Origin: JAUVDZ01 sp042568205
GTDB taxonomy: Bacteria; Patescibacteriota; Gracilibacteria; UBA1369; PNNO01
Direction: 5' to 3'
DNA: 64,000 nt
Assembly (NCBI GenBank): GCA_042568205.1
Contig: JBHPJE010000002.1
Location: 42,518 to 106,517 of the forward strand
Part shown: positions 9,411-17,668 of the stretch, in pieces
How positions within the stretch are numbered: the stretch's first letter is position 1
How the letters are laid out: the number at the start of each line of letters is the position of its first letter
Program-made: the position numbers and the translations under genes
The notes under the pieces: model-generated
What the model saw: the letters and a program-made list of their open reading frames with translations, nothing else
What the model was told of the DNA's origin: nothing
The model's database searches: none

Positions 9411-10355
9411 TTATTTTAAGAAAAATTTTTTCATTTCTTTAGGTCGAATCTTTCGTTCGCTTTTTCGGATCTTTATTTTAAAGGCTTTTTTAAGTTCTGC
9501 AAGTATTTTTGGATTACGGAACAAGTAATAGATTGCCTTAATTATTTCATATAAAAACGTATGGTATTTAAATGCAAATGGATAATTTTTACTAAAATTA
9601 TTCCTAAGCATTAATATGTGATTTCGATAGCTGTTTTGCGCTTCAAATAGCGATTTTTTTGATGTCTTGTTAACAGTCCGGTCGTGATATCCAAGGATAT
9701 TTGGAAGAAGCTGGATATCCATTCCCAACCAACGCATACGATATGAAAGGTCAATATCCTCTTTATACATAAAATAATTTTCATCAAAAATTTGATTACT
9801 CGAACCTAAAATTTGCGGAATGCAAGATCGACGAATAATAAAAGCTGCGCCTGAAATTCCAAACACATTATTAATAGTTGCATCATACTGGTCTTTATCC
9901 TCTTTGCCTTGACCGCGATCCCAAAAATGATGTGCGCGATTAGCCACAATGCCCAAAGTGTCTATTTTGTTAGTTTTCTTATTGTTGGCGAAATCCCAAT
10001 AATGAAGCTTAGCTGAAACCATACAGCAGTCAGGATGCGTATCTAAATGCTTAATGCATGCTGCAAAACCTTCAGGTTCAAGTAAAATATCGCTGTTTAA
10101 ACAAAAATAATAATCAGTAGGCTCAGTTTTAAGAGCAAGATAATTGTGGCCGCGACCGAATCCTAAATTGCCATCAGCATGTCTAATAAAATCAACTTCC
10201 GGGTATTCAAGCTCTATAAATTTGCGAATTTCATCATTCTCAGCATTATCCAAAATTGTGATTTTTGTATTTGGAAGCTCACTCAAAATCGGCAGACTCT
10301 TTTCGAGATAATGTTTATCGTTATAGGAAATAATCCCAATAGCAGTTTTAATCAT
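9411..10355 (-). CDS. family 2 glycosyltransferase
   Basis: 314 residues, GT2 family. Visible elements are TAIGIISYNDKHYL at the N-terminus, KITILDNAEN, GNLGFGRGHNYLAL, the DxD-like FCLNSDILLEP near residue 92, FGISGAAFIIRR, and an acidic EDIDLSYRMRWLG near residue 210 that carries the likely catalytic base. The C-terminal tail is strongly basic and may contact membrane or glycan. It is the first gene of a GT pair with the one at 8589 and lies downstream of the SGNH hydrolase gene (17 bp gap), which suggests a small surface-polysaccharide operon of three genes. Confidence 0.85.
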   Translation of the reverse strand: MIKTAIGIISYNDKHYLEKSLPILSELPNTKITILDNAENDEIRKFIELEYPEVDFIRHADGNLGFGRGHNYLALKTEPTDYYFCLNSDILLEPEGFAACIKHLDTHPDCCMVSAKLHYWDFANNKKTNKIDTLGIVANRAHHFWDRGQGKEDKDQYDATINNVFGISGAAFIIRRSCIPQILGSSNQIFDENYFMYKEDIDLSYRMRWLGMDIQLLPNILGYHDRTVNKTSKKSLFEAQNSYRNHILMLRNNFSKNYPFAFKYHTFLYEIIKAIYYLFRNPKILAELKKAFKIKIRKSERKIRPKEMKKFFLK

Positions 10356-10372
10356 GGCCCGATTATATCGGT

Positions 10373-11464
10373 TTATGCGTATTCATGCAAAGGTCTGCTG
10401 GTGCCTGTTTCAACCTCATCTCTAAGCTTTGCACCAAGGGCTATTGAACCTCTTCTATTATAATGAAGCCCGTCTTTTGAAAGCATTCTTTTTCCATGTT
10501 GCTTTGCAACTCTTATTTCTCTTCTTACGTCAACTGATTTAGTATTTGAATATTCTGATACAAGTGCATCGAATCCACGGTTTAATGCTAATAATTTATT
10601 TTTTGTTCGACGTGGTTTGCGTCTCCAATATTTACATCCATCTCCGTGCAATTTAAGTACAATAATTCGAATATTTGGATTCACGCTCCTTGCAAAATCA
10701 ATAATTCTTCGTGCTTCACGAAGAATCCATTCAGGGCTTCTATAATAAATATCATTTGCCCCTCCACCAAGTACTAAAACTTTGCTGTTTCTAAGTTTTT
10801 CCGGATATTTTTCCAACTTTCTTCTCATCCATCTTATGGACATGCCACCTCTGAAATATCTATTGTGATATTTTTTATAATATTTGCGTCCGGCATAATT
10901 TCGTGCAACTTGTGTCAACAAAGAATCTCCAGATAAGGTTGTATCATCAGGGCTGGCTTTTTGAGCTTCTGATAATTTGGTATCTTTTTCTTTTTTTGTA
11001 CCAGCAAGGTCTGATGTTGTTGTGTTTTGTGCTAAAAGCCCTTCTTTTTTTGCAAATTCTTTGATTTCTTTTCTGGCTGTTGCCCCTCTAAATTTTTTAT
11101 CATAAATTTTTAATTTCGGAATAGCTTGTAATAATGCAGCATAAGTTAGAGGCCCAAGTTTTCCATCGCAACCTCTTCCATAGTCTTTTTCTTTGAATTT
11201 ACACACTCTTTTTTGAAGGCCATAAACAAAAGGCGCTAAGGATTCTTTTGCAGTTGGTGGCTTAATTCCAGCTAATTTACATGCATCAACAACAAATCGC
11301 CTTGCGGTTCGTTTTGGCGTAATTAACCTGTTTAAAAGCTTTTCAGTTACTCGATCACGCGAGGCAGCACTCCGCTCAATTTTCTTTAAAAGCGGTGTTC
11401 TTTTTAGTGGTTCTGGTTGTTGTTCCAGGTTTCCTGGCCCTTTTTTTGGTAATCCAATAACCAT
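10373..11464 (-). CDS. SGNH/GDSL-type hydrolase with peptidoglycan-binding-like segment
   Basis: 363 residues. The C-terminal half shows the SGNH blocks in order: SGDSL at residues 178-182 (catalytic Ser181), a block II glycine in RGGMS (205-209), GGGAND at 233-238 (block III Asn237), and DGLHY at 331-335 (Asp331 and His334). This predicts an esterase or acyl-hydrolase, for example glycan O-acetyl removal. Residues 78-112 (LQKRV...GKLGPLTYAALL) resemble a peptidoglycan-binding repeat. No signal peptide is obvious, which is odd for a wall-acting enzyme, and the linker at 150-170 is Lys/Glu/Thr-rich. It is the first gene ahead of the two glycosyltransferases. Confidence 0.75.
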   Translation of the reverse strand: MVIGLPKKGPGNLEQQPEPLKRTPLLKKIERSAASRDRVTEKLLNRLITPKRTARRFVVDACKLAGIKPPTAKESLAPFVYGLQKRVCKFKEKDYGRGCDGKLGPLTYAALLQAIPKLKIYDKKFRGATARKEIKEFAKKEGLLAQNTTTSDLAGTKKEKDTKLSEAQKASPDDTTLSGDSLLTQVARNYAGRKYYKKYHNRYFRGGMSIRWMRRKLEKYPEKLRNSKVLVLGGGANDIYYRSPEWILREARRIIDFARSVNPNIRIIVLKLHGDGCKYWRRKPRRTKNKLLALNRGFDALVSEYSNTKSVDVRREIRVAKQHGKRMLSKDGLHYNRRGSIALGAKLRDEVETGTSRPLHEYA

Positions 11465-11579
11465 AAATTTACAGTCAATAAATCACTATATAATAGCATA
11501 AATTAGCGCTTTTTTCAATAGCAGATAAATGTAATGGATTGAGTCTTGACTCTTTATATAATGCCCTGAGGCAAAAGTC

Positions 11580-11607
11580 TGCCTGCATTAATTCTGATGC
11601 CAGGCAA
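11580..11607 (+). repeat. stem-loop upstream of GC-rich lipoprotein gene
   Basis: TGCCTGCATT (11580-11589) faces ATGCCAGGCAA (11597-11607), forming a hairpin with one bulge in the 5' leader of the gene at 11646. A similar hairpin beginning TGCCTGCATT lies at 43005-43030 beside the other GC-rich gene. Confidence 0.5.
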
Positions 11608-11645
11608 ATAAAATGTCTCTGTGTCATTACACAAGGAGGTACCCC

Positions 11646-12134
11646 ATGCAGAGAATCTTCATCATGGCAATGGCCATCACCATCGTGCTCCTACCGGCTT
11701 GTACAAGTAAGAAAAAAGAGAAGTACGCCGACCTGTCCGAGGGCGGCAAGCAAATCATGACTCTTCTCGACAAAATCGAGAAGAACGACAAGCTGGCCTA
11801 CAAGGCCTACAAACAGGGTCTGACAAAGCTGGAGGTCGACAACCTGAGCGTCGAGGAAATCCAGAAAACCACTAAGCAGGCCTTGGCAATGCAGAAGCGC
11901 GCCGAGGTCTACCTGGTCAAGTCGAGCAAGCTGCTAACTAAAGTCAGCCAACTCACGAGGGAAAAGAAATCCTCTCTGACCAAAAAGGACAAGCAGGCTA
12001 TCGACAAACGGAAGGCCGAGATGTTCATGCTCAATAAGAAGATCGGCGCCATCAACGAGAAGTTCCCCAAGGCTGCAGAAAGGGCGGCCAAGATTCTCAT
12101 CAAAAAAACGATCCAACGCATGTCCCGCAAGTGA
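11646..12134 (+). CDS. small lipoprotein, GC-rich, likely acquired
   Basis: The ATG at 11646 is chosen over an upstream in-frame start because a perfect AAGGAGGT (11633-11640) lies 5 nt before it. The 162-residue product has a lipoprotein signal ending in the lipobox LLPAC, then a Lys-rich stretch and a mostly helical, charged body (about residues 25-162) with no family I recognise. It should be a membrane-anchored lipoprotein facing outward. Codon use is striking: CTC, CTG, GAC, AAG and GGC dominate, and the gene is visibly GC-rich compared with its AT-rich neighbours. It is flanked by a leader hairpin and a GCCCCG/CGGGGC terminator. Horizontal acquisition is the simplest reading; an assembly artefact is the alternative. 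Confidence 0.75.
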   Translation: MQRIFIMAMAITIVLLPACTSKKKEKYADLSEGGKQIMTLLDKIEKNDKLAYKAYKQGLTKLEVDNLSVEEIQKTTKQALAMQKRAEVYLVKSSKLLTKVSQLTREKKSSLTKKDKQAIDKRKAEMFMLNKKIGAINEKFPKAAERAAKILIKKTIQRMSRK

Positions 12135-12156
12135 TCCCTCCTTCAGACACTCCCAT

Positions 12157-12184
12157 GCCCCGGCAATCTGTCGGGGCCTCTTCT
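12157..12184 (+). terminator. rho-independent terminator-like hairpin
   Basis: GCCCCG (12157-12162) pairs with CGGGGC (12172-12177) across a 9-nt loop, followed by a short pyrimidine stretch. It lies between the convergent lipoprotein gene and dxr. Confidence 0.6.
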
Positions 12185-13163
12185 AAAAAATCTTACTTAT
12201 ATAATTAAATATCTCTTTAAACTTGATCTCACCTTGTGTGAATTTTTCAACAGCTTTATTATTTGCTCTGCTGAGTTTTTTTGGATAGTCGCCACGCAAA
12301 CGAAGTGCATTGTATGCGAAATCTATTGAAGGAAATTTGTCGGTATTTGGTTCGAGAAAAGTTAAAGTTTGATTTTTCAGGTCCACACGTGGAAGCGTGT
12401 TTTGTTTGACCTCAGGGTAATAAAGCGCATAAGAAATAGGTATTTTCATGTCTGGATATCCCATGTGTGCAATTGAAGTTCCATCTTTAAAATGAACAAT
12501 TCCATGGACTATACATTCTGGGTGAACCAAGACTTCAATTTGATCAGGCTCAAGATCAAACAAATATTTTGCTTCAATAATTTCAATGGCTTTATTCATT
12601 AAAGTTGCAGAATCGATTGTTATTTTCTGACCCATATCCCATTTTGGATGGCTTGTTGCCTGTTCAAGAGTGATATTTTCAAGATCTTCATTGTATAGAG
12701 AACCGCCTGAGCAAGTAAGAGTTATTTTTTCAATATCTTTATGGTCGCGGTTTTGAAGGATTTGAAAAATTGCAGAATGTTCAGAATCAACAGGAACAAA
12801 AGTTGCATTGTGGATAAGCGGCATAATTTCTTCACCGTGCTCTACAATGATTTCTTTATTAGCAATTGCTATGTGCTTTTCAGCTTTAATTGCTGCTTTC
12901 AAAACATCAAGATGATCTGCGCTGCTACAAGCAAATAAAATAACATCAACATCAGATTGGGTAACCATATTTGTGAGCTCTTTGCTACATAAAGTCCCGC
13001 CATATTTTGGATTGAATTCTAGAATTTGTTGATCGAGTTTTTCCTGATTAGAATGAGCAGCCAAACCAACAACAGTAAAATCACTTGGATTTTCGCGAAC
13101 AACCTCAAGTGCCTGAGTCCCTATGTTTCCTGTTGAGCCTATGATGATTAAATTTTTAGGCAT
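12183..13163 (-). CDS. dxr: 1-deoxy-D-xylulose 5-phosphate reductoisomerase (short)
   Basis: 326 residues of the MEP-pathway enzyme that converts DXP to MEP with NADPH. Seen in order: GSTGNIGTQ (NADPH, residues 9-17), IANKE, VPVDSEHSAIFQ (metal and substrate), a CSGG substrate loop (usually ASGG), HPKWDMGQKITIDSATLMNKA, and VLVHPECIVHGIV. The usual length is about 380-400; here the C-terminal helical domain stops soon after NNKAVEKF, so roughly 50 residues are missing. The catalytic core is intact, so activity is plausible. It overlaps ispG by 8 bp, forming an ispG-dxr isoprenoid operon on the minus strand. Confidence 0.9.
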   Translation of the reverse strand: MPKNLIIIGSTGNIGTQALEVVRENPSDFTVVGLAAHSNQEKLDQQILEFNPKYGGTLCSKELTNMVTQSDVDVILFACSSADHLDVLKAAIKAEKHIAIANKEIIVEHGEEIMPLIHNATFVPVDSEHSAIFQILQNRDHKDIEKITLTCSGGSLYNEDLENITLEQATSHPKWDMGQKITIDSATLMNKAIEIIEAKYLFDLEPDQIEVLVHPECIVHGIVHFKDGTSIAHMGYPDMKIPISYALYYPEVKQNTLPRVDLKNQTLTFLEPNTDKFPSIDFAYNALRLRGDYPKKLSRANNKAVEKFTQGEIKFKEIFNYISKIF

Positions 13164-14226
13164 TGTCTTCTTCGATTAATCGTACAAGTTCGTCGAGGAG
13201 CTGATCTTCAGGGAGGACTTTATAGATTTTTCCTTTTCTGTAGAGTACTCCTTTTTGGCGGCCACCAGCAATTCCATAATCTGCTTCGCGGGCTTCCCCT
13301 GGGCCATTAACGGAGCAGCCAAGCACTGTAATTTTAACTGGTTTTTCTATGTGAAATGTTCTAGCCCGTACTTGTTCAGCGAGTTTTTTAACATCAATTT
13401 CTGTACGTGCACATGTTGGGCACGAAATAATTGTTGGTTCTTTGTCGTATAAATGTAAAGATTTTAATATTTCTTTTGCTGCAATTACCTGATCAACTGG
13501 ATCTGCTGTCATTGAAACTCTGATCGTGTCTCCAATACCATCTTGTAAAAGTGTTCCTATTCCAATTGCATTTTTAGCAACACCAGGAATGAGCGTGCCT
13601 GCTTCAGTCATTCCAACGTGAAGTGGGTAGTCAGATTGTTCTGAAAACAGCCTGTAAGCCTTAATTGCGTCTTCTACTTCAGTTGATTTTAAAGAGATAA
13701 CAAGATTTTTAAAGTCGTGAACCTCTGCGATTTTAATTGCATTCTGAGCTGACTCAACCATTGCCTGCGGACTTGGGTATCCATATTTTTCAAGTAGCTC
13801 GTTTTCCATTGAACCGCTATTGATACCTATTCTGATAGCTTTATTTAGTTTTTTTGCAGCTTTAAGAACTTCAATAAACCTGTCTTCTCCTCCTAAATTT
13901 CCAGGATTGATTCGGATTTTATCAGCACCATATTCTAAAGATTTAATTGCAAGATTGTAATCAAAGTGTATATCTGCGACAATAGGCATCTCAACATATT
14001 TTTTTATATTGTCAAGTGCTTTTGCTGACTCTACATCTGGTATCGCAACCCTCATAATGTCACATTTTTCCTTTTCTACTTGCTTAATTTGATCAACTGT
14101 AGACTTCCAATCAGAGGTTTTTGTTGTACACATAGACTGAATTGCCACAGGTTGACAATCTCCAATTATTAGGTTCTGGCCAATGTTTACAGGATTTGTT
14201 CTTTTGTGATTTTTTCGACTAGTCAT
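13156..14226 (-). CDS. ispG: 4-hydroxy-3-methylbut-2-en-1-yl diphosphate synthase
   Basis: The start is placed at the ATG ending at 14226 (MTSRKNHKR), giving 356 residues; the open frame extends 33 codons upstream but that part is hydrophobic and unlike the family. IspG (GcpE) is a [4Fe-4S] enzyme of the MEP pathway converting MEcPP to HMBPP. The TIM-barrel part contains VADIHFDYNLA and KIRINPGNLGG; the iron-sulfur cysteines are in SCPTCART (about residue 269) and LGCSVNGPGEAREAD (about residue 303). It is the first gene of the ispG-dxr operon. The cluster needs a ferredoxin/flavodoxin donor that is not seen here. Confidence 0.93.
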   Translation of the reverse strand: MTSRKNHKRTNPVNIGQNLIIGDCQPVAIQSMCTTKTSDWKSTVDQIKQVEKEKCDIMRVAIPDVESAKALDNIKKYVEMPIVADIHFDYNLAIKSLEYGADKIRINPGNLGGEDRFIEVLKAAKKLNKAIRIGINSGSMENELLEKYGYPSPQAMVESAQNAIKIAEVHDFKNLVISLKSTEVEDAIKAYRLFSEQSDYPLHVGMTEAGTLIPGVAKNAIGIGTLLQDGIGDTIRVSMTADPVDQVIAAKEILKSLHLYDKEPTIISCPTCARTEIDVKKLAEQVRARTFHIEKPVKITVLGCSVNGPGEAREADYGIAGGRQKGVLYRKGKIYKVLPEDQLLDELVRLIEEDNA

Positions 14227-14335
14227 AGCGTAGATTTTTGGGATATTAGAGTACCACAAATATATGTTTGAAATAAAGAGAATAAAAAGCCAGTCAACTT
14301 GCTTGAAATCAACAGAAAAACACATACAATTATGC

Positions 14336-14365
14336 TTGACAAGAGTGATAGATTTATTTTAGAAT
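14336..14365 (+). promoter_or_regulatory. sigma-70-type promoter of the 14394 gene
   Basis: TTGACA at 14336-14341, an 18-bp spacer, and TAGAAT at 14360-14365. The predicted start of transcription near 14372 leaves a short leader before the ATG at 14394. Confidence 0.7.
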
Positions 14366-14393
14366 AACTACCTTTTAAATTCAGATATACGAC

Positions 14394-16391
14394 ATGCCAA
14401 GAAACAAGGGACCAAAAAAACCAGACAGAAGAGATCTTAATTCTGCTGAGGCTTCGAGAGAAGCCCTTCAAGCTGATGGAATTGAGCAACTTGACCATCC
14501 TATTGAAGAGAATGCAGATTCTACTGCTAGGCAGGCTAACATAGTCACGCAAGCAGGTGAGGCACCAGGAAGGCAAGTAAGGGATTTGACGCTCACTCTT
14601 AGGAATGCCCCTGAAAGACTTGCTGAACTTATTGCAAGCGGGGTCCCAGAAGGAGAGGCAACCAGAATTATTACAGAAGAGATATTTCAAGAATTCTCTC
14701 CACTAATTATTGATATTCCTGCGGCACATGAAACTAATGGTGAATTTGCTCCAGAACAAACACCAGGACCTGAAGCATATGAGAGATATGGCTTATTAAA
14801 GCAACAAAAAATGCGCATACTGGATGCACAAAGAGGATGCGCATTAAGGGCTTTACAGACCGGGAAACAAGAAACTCACGCACTTTATTATGATAAAGAA
14901 AAGTGGCGAGCTGTTAGTGAAGATGAAGAATACAGAAAAAGGCAATTAGAATTGACTATTATCTTAGAAAACTTGCAATTAATTTTAGAGATTTGTGGTC
15001 ATCCAGGTGCAAAAGATGTAAATGTTTGCGAACTTGGCCCTGGGGATGGAACAAAATCAAATAAAATCCGAAAGGCTCTTCACGAATTAGGGATAAGCTT
15101 TACCCATCATCACTATGACGCAAGTCCTGCAATGCTACTTGACACCCTGATTAAACCCGTAGTAGATATTGCTACGAACGCTGTTAATACTGCAAGGAAG
15201 GGCCGCGCCAGAGAGGATCATCCATTCAAAGAGCTTGTTGAATTTATAATCCGAACAAAAGTGAGGATCCCGCAGTATCAAAATAACGCCTTACAGAAAA
15301 TTGAAATAATGCTACATAGAATGATCGCCCCTGACGTTAGAGATGATGATCCTGAATATGATAAAATTATGAAAGTTAGGAACGGGGATTTCTTTAAATT
15401 CTGCCTAGCCAGAATGTTTTCTTTACACTCTGCTTCGAATGCCAAAGAAATTAAATCCTTAGATGAGGAAGTTAAATTACCATATAAATTTGTTCCACAT
15501 CACAAAAGATTTGATCAAATAGATCCTGAAGAAATTGCAGCAGATGAAGATACTGCAACAATCATTTTCCATCAAGGAAATGAAATCTGCAATTCTCATC
15601 CAAGCGAACCAATCGAAAAACTTTATCATGACATTCTGCTTAATGACCCTGTTGTCCCTGAAGAAATTGAAGACCCAGATGAAAGAGAAAGACTGACACA
15701 AGCAACATATGCTGTTGTAGGATTTCAAATAGGAAAATTTGATGAACCAGGAAGACACAATGGGGAGCTTCAAAAAGAAGCTCGAAGAATTTTGAAGGGT
15801 TATGATATCCCACCATTCAATGAATTTGTTAGCCATTTATTTACAGACGAGGATGGTACATTTGTAAAATTTGTTGATGGAGGAGGAAGACGAATTAAGC
15901 CTGAAAATTGTATTGAAGTAAAGGCAGAATTCACTGAAGATCCAGACAACCCTGGATTCTATGGAACTGTTCACACATTAAGATTTACCCGAAAAGTAAA
16001 TGCAGTAGTTGATAGGATCGGCTCAGGCCTTCAAGTAGTAGAAAAAAACAAAGGAGACGAAATATTACTTCTGCCTTCATATAAACCTACAATTGATCAA
16101 ATGATACAGTTATTTGAAGAGAAGCATATTAAAGTTATTAAAATACTTACACAGGATATGGACGACCCAACACATGCAGTATTTGTAGTACGAAAAATGA
16201 GCCAAGAGGAGATCGACCAATACGAAGCAAAAGAACACGATGGCGAAATCCCTAGTAAGGATTCTCAAAAAATAATGACATCAAAACATAAACCTGCTAA
16301 GAAAAAAATTGCTGCTAAAAGAATTAAAAGAACACGAAGAAAAAAATTAGATAAAAGACAACTCAAGTTAATAGGCAGCAATTCAAGCTAA
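14394..16391 (+). CDS. putative SAM-dependent methyltransferase (EgtD-like core)
   Basis: 665 residues. The first ~110 are charged and low in order. A Rossmann methyltransferase starts near residue 205: CELGPGDGTKSNKIRKAL (SAM motif I) then HHHYDASPAMLL (motif II). The sequence ELGPGDG...K plus a later G-D-E-I-L-L-L-P-S-Y-K-P segment near 555 resembles the histidine-specific/EgtD-type methyltransferases (Methyltransf_33), although the match is distant and the middle part (about 290-450) is unusually long. The C-terminus is very basic (KKKIAAKRIKRTRRKK), which suggests nucleic-acid or ribosome contact. A strong promoter precedes it and infC follows with its own promoter. The substrate is unknown. 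Confidence 0.55.
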   Translation: MPRNKGPKKPDRRDLNSAEASREALQADGIEQLDHPIEENADSTARQANIVTQAGEAPGRQVRDLTLTLRNAPERLAELIASGVPEGEATRIITEEIFQEFSPLIIDIPAAHETNGEFAPEQTPGPEAYERYGLLKQQKMRILDAQRGCALRALQTGKQETHALYYDKEKWRAVSEDEEYRKRQLELTIILENLQLILEICGHPGAKDVNVCELGPGDGTKSNKIRKALHELGISFTHHHYDASPAMLLDTLIKPVVDIATNAVNTARKGRAREDHPFKELVEFIIRTKVRIPQYQNNALQKIEIMLHRMIAPDVRDDDPEYDKIMKVRNGDFFKFCLARMFSLHSASNAKEIKSLDEEVKLPYKFVPHHKRFDQIDPEEIAADEDTATIIFHQGNEICNSHPSEPIEKLYHDILLNDPVVPEEIEDPDERERLTQATYAVVGFQIGKFDEPGRHNGELQKEARRILKGYDIPPFNEFVSHLFTDEDGTFVKFVDGGGRRIKPENCIEVKAEFTEDPDNPGFYGTVHTLRFTRKVNAVVDRIGSGLQVVEKNKGDEILLLPSYKPTIDQMIQLFEEKHIKVIKILTQDMDDPTHAVFVVRKMSQEEIDQYEAKEHDGEIPSKDSQKIMTSKHKPAKKKIAAKRIKRTRRKKLDKRQLKLIGSNSS

Positions 16392-16411
16392 CAAATAAAA
16401 CACGATTTTCC

Positions 16412-16440
16412 TTGACTTTTAGGGCTTATTTCAATATTAT
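16412..16440 (+). promoter_or_regulatory. promoter of infC-rpmI-rplT
   Basis: TTGACT at 16412-16417, a 17-bp spacer and TATTAT at 16435-16440. Transcription would begin near 16447, about 24 nt before the proposed ATA start of infC. Confidence 0.75.
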
Positions 16441-16470
16441 CCTAGGGCCCTTTGTTCATAACCCAAAAAC

Positions 16471-16980
16471 ATAAGTAAACGACTAAGAATAAACCAATAT
16501 ATCAAAGTTCCTACGATCCGACTAATCGACGACGAAGGAGGACAGCTTGGGATTATGGCTACTGAAAAAGCCTATGAACAAGCTAAAAGTAAGGACTTAG
16601 ACCTTGTAGAGGTATCTCCAAATGCTAATCCGCCTGTGTGCAAAATCATGGATTATGGAAAGTACCAGTACAAGCAGAAAAAGATCGATCAGAAACATAA
16701 AAAAATGCAAAAGCAGACAGAAGTTAAGGGTGTAAGAATAGGATTTAGAACAGACGTGCATGACATTGAAGTGAAAAAGAAACAGGCAATAAAGTTCTTA
16801 AAAGCTCGAAATATCGTAAAAGTAGCATTAACTTTTAAAGGAAGAGAGCTTGCACATGTAGATCTGGCAATTGAAAAAATGAAGAAATTCGGGGAAGAGC
16901 TTACTGATTATGCCAACATTGAAGAAGGGCCAAAACGACAAGGATACAATCTAATTATGATATTAACTCCACTTAAATAA
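16471..16980 (+). CDS. infC: translation initiation factor IF-3, non-ATG (ATA) start
   Basis: The first ATG in frame (16555) begins in the middle of the conserved N-terminal domain. Reading upstream in frame gives RINQYIKV, then PTIRLIDDEGGQLGIM, which is textbook IF-3. No ATG, GTG or TTG occurs between the in-frame TAA at 16458 and 16555, so a non-canonical start is required. The ATA at 16471 gives MSKRLRINQ and a 169-residue protein of normal length. E. coli infC likewise begins with a rare codon (AUU), through which IF-3 represses its own synthesis. IF-3 binds the 30S subunit and discriminates start codons. The C-terminal domain (KGRELAH and on) is complete. First gene of the infC-rpmI-rplT operon. 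Confidence 0.88.
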   Translation: MSKRLRINQYIKVPTIRLIDDEGGQLGIMATEKAYEQAKSKDLDLVEVSPNANPPVCKIMDYGKYQYKQKKIDQKHKKMQKQTEVKGVRIGFRTDVHDIEVKKKQAIKFLKARNIVKVALTFKGRELAHVDLAIEKMKKFGEELTDYANIEEGPKRQGYNLIMILTPLK

Positions 16981-16990
16981 TCAAATTATC

Positions 16991-17179
16991 ATGAAGCAAA
17001 AATCACATAGCGGTGCAAAAAAACGTGTAAAAAAGACAGGAAGAGGAACATTTATAGTTCAGAAATCTTGTAAAAACCACCTTTTAGTTAACAAATCTAA
17101 AAGACAAAAAAAGCTTAATAACAAAGGGAAAGTTGCAGAAGCACCACAACAAAAAATCTTAGCTAAACTTATTTCGTAA
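16991..17179 (+). CDS. rpmI: 50S ribosomal protein L35
   Basis: 62 residues, highly basic, with the L35 pattern: the N-terminal MKQKSHSGAKKRVKKTGRGTF stretch (KTHSGAAKRFKxTGxG in the family) and a central NHLLVNKSKRQKKLN segment. It sits 10 bp after infC and 9 bp before rplT, in the universal infC-rpmI-rplT order. It is a structural protein of the large subunit buried in rRNA. Confidence 0.95.
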   Translation: MKQKSHSGAKKRVKKTGRGTFIVQKSCKNHLLVNKSKRQKKLNNKGKVAEAPQQKILAKLIS

Positions 17180-17188
17180 TTTAACTAT

Positions 17189-17551
17189 ATGACACGAGTT
17201 AAAAGAGGCGTACAAGCCCACCGTAGGCACAAAAAAGTTATCAAAGCTGCCAAAGGTTACCGAGGACTCCGAAGCAAAACTTTCAGACAAGCAAAGAACG
17301 CTGTCATGAAAGCAGGGATCAACGCGTACCGAGACCGCAGATTAAAAAAGAGAACTTTCAGAAGCCTATGGATCACAAGAATCAACGCAGCGTGCCGTGC
17401 AAACGGTATCAGCTACAGCCGATTTATCAATGGATGCTTTCATGCAGACATGAGAGTCGATCGAAAAATGCTTGCAGAACTAGCAGTTAGCGAGAAAGAA
17501 GCATTTAAAGCTATCGTTGATCATGTGAAAGACCAGGCAAAAACTGCATAA
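17189..17551 (+). CDS. rplT: 50S ribosomal protein L20
   Basis: 120 residues, the family length. Hallmarks are the N-terminal TRVKRGVQAHRRHKKVIK, AKGYRGLRSKTFRQAK, and YRDRRLKKRTFRSLWITRIN, followed by NGISYSRFING. L20 binds 23S rRNA early in large-subunit assembly and in several bacteria represses its own operon; I see no clear leader structure for that here. Last gene of the operon, followed by a strong terminator. Confidence 0.96.
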   Translation: MTRVKRGVQAHRRHKKVIKAAKGYRGLRSKTFRQAKNAVMKAGINAYRDRRLKKRTFRSLWITRINAACRANGISYSRFINGCFHADMRVDRKMLAELAVSEKEAFKAIVDHVKDQAKTA

Positions 17552-17578
17552 TTGCAGTGTGTATGCAAAAATATTGAA

Positions 17579-17604
17579 AGGGCTCCCTGATGGGAGCTCT
17601 TTTT
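17579..17604 (+). terminator. rho-independent terminator of infC-rpmI-rplT
   Basis: AGGGCTCCC, a TGAT loop and GGGAGCTCT form a 9-bp stem with one G-U pair, followed by a run of T (17600-17604). Confidence 0.9.
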
Positions 17605-17668
17605 GTTAAGGGGGGTAAAGCGTTGTATCAAATATGAATGATTTTTGCAGTCAAATTTGATAAGACAC

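Noticed and set aside
16555..16980. infC starting at the first ATG
   Set aside because: This would remove a conserved third of the N-terminal domain that is readable in frame upstream.
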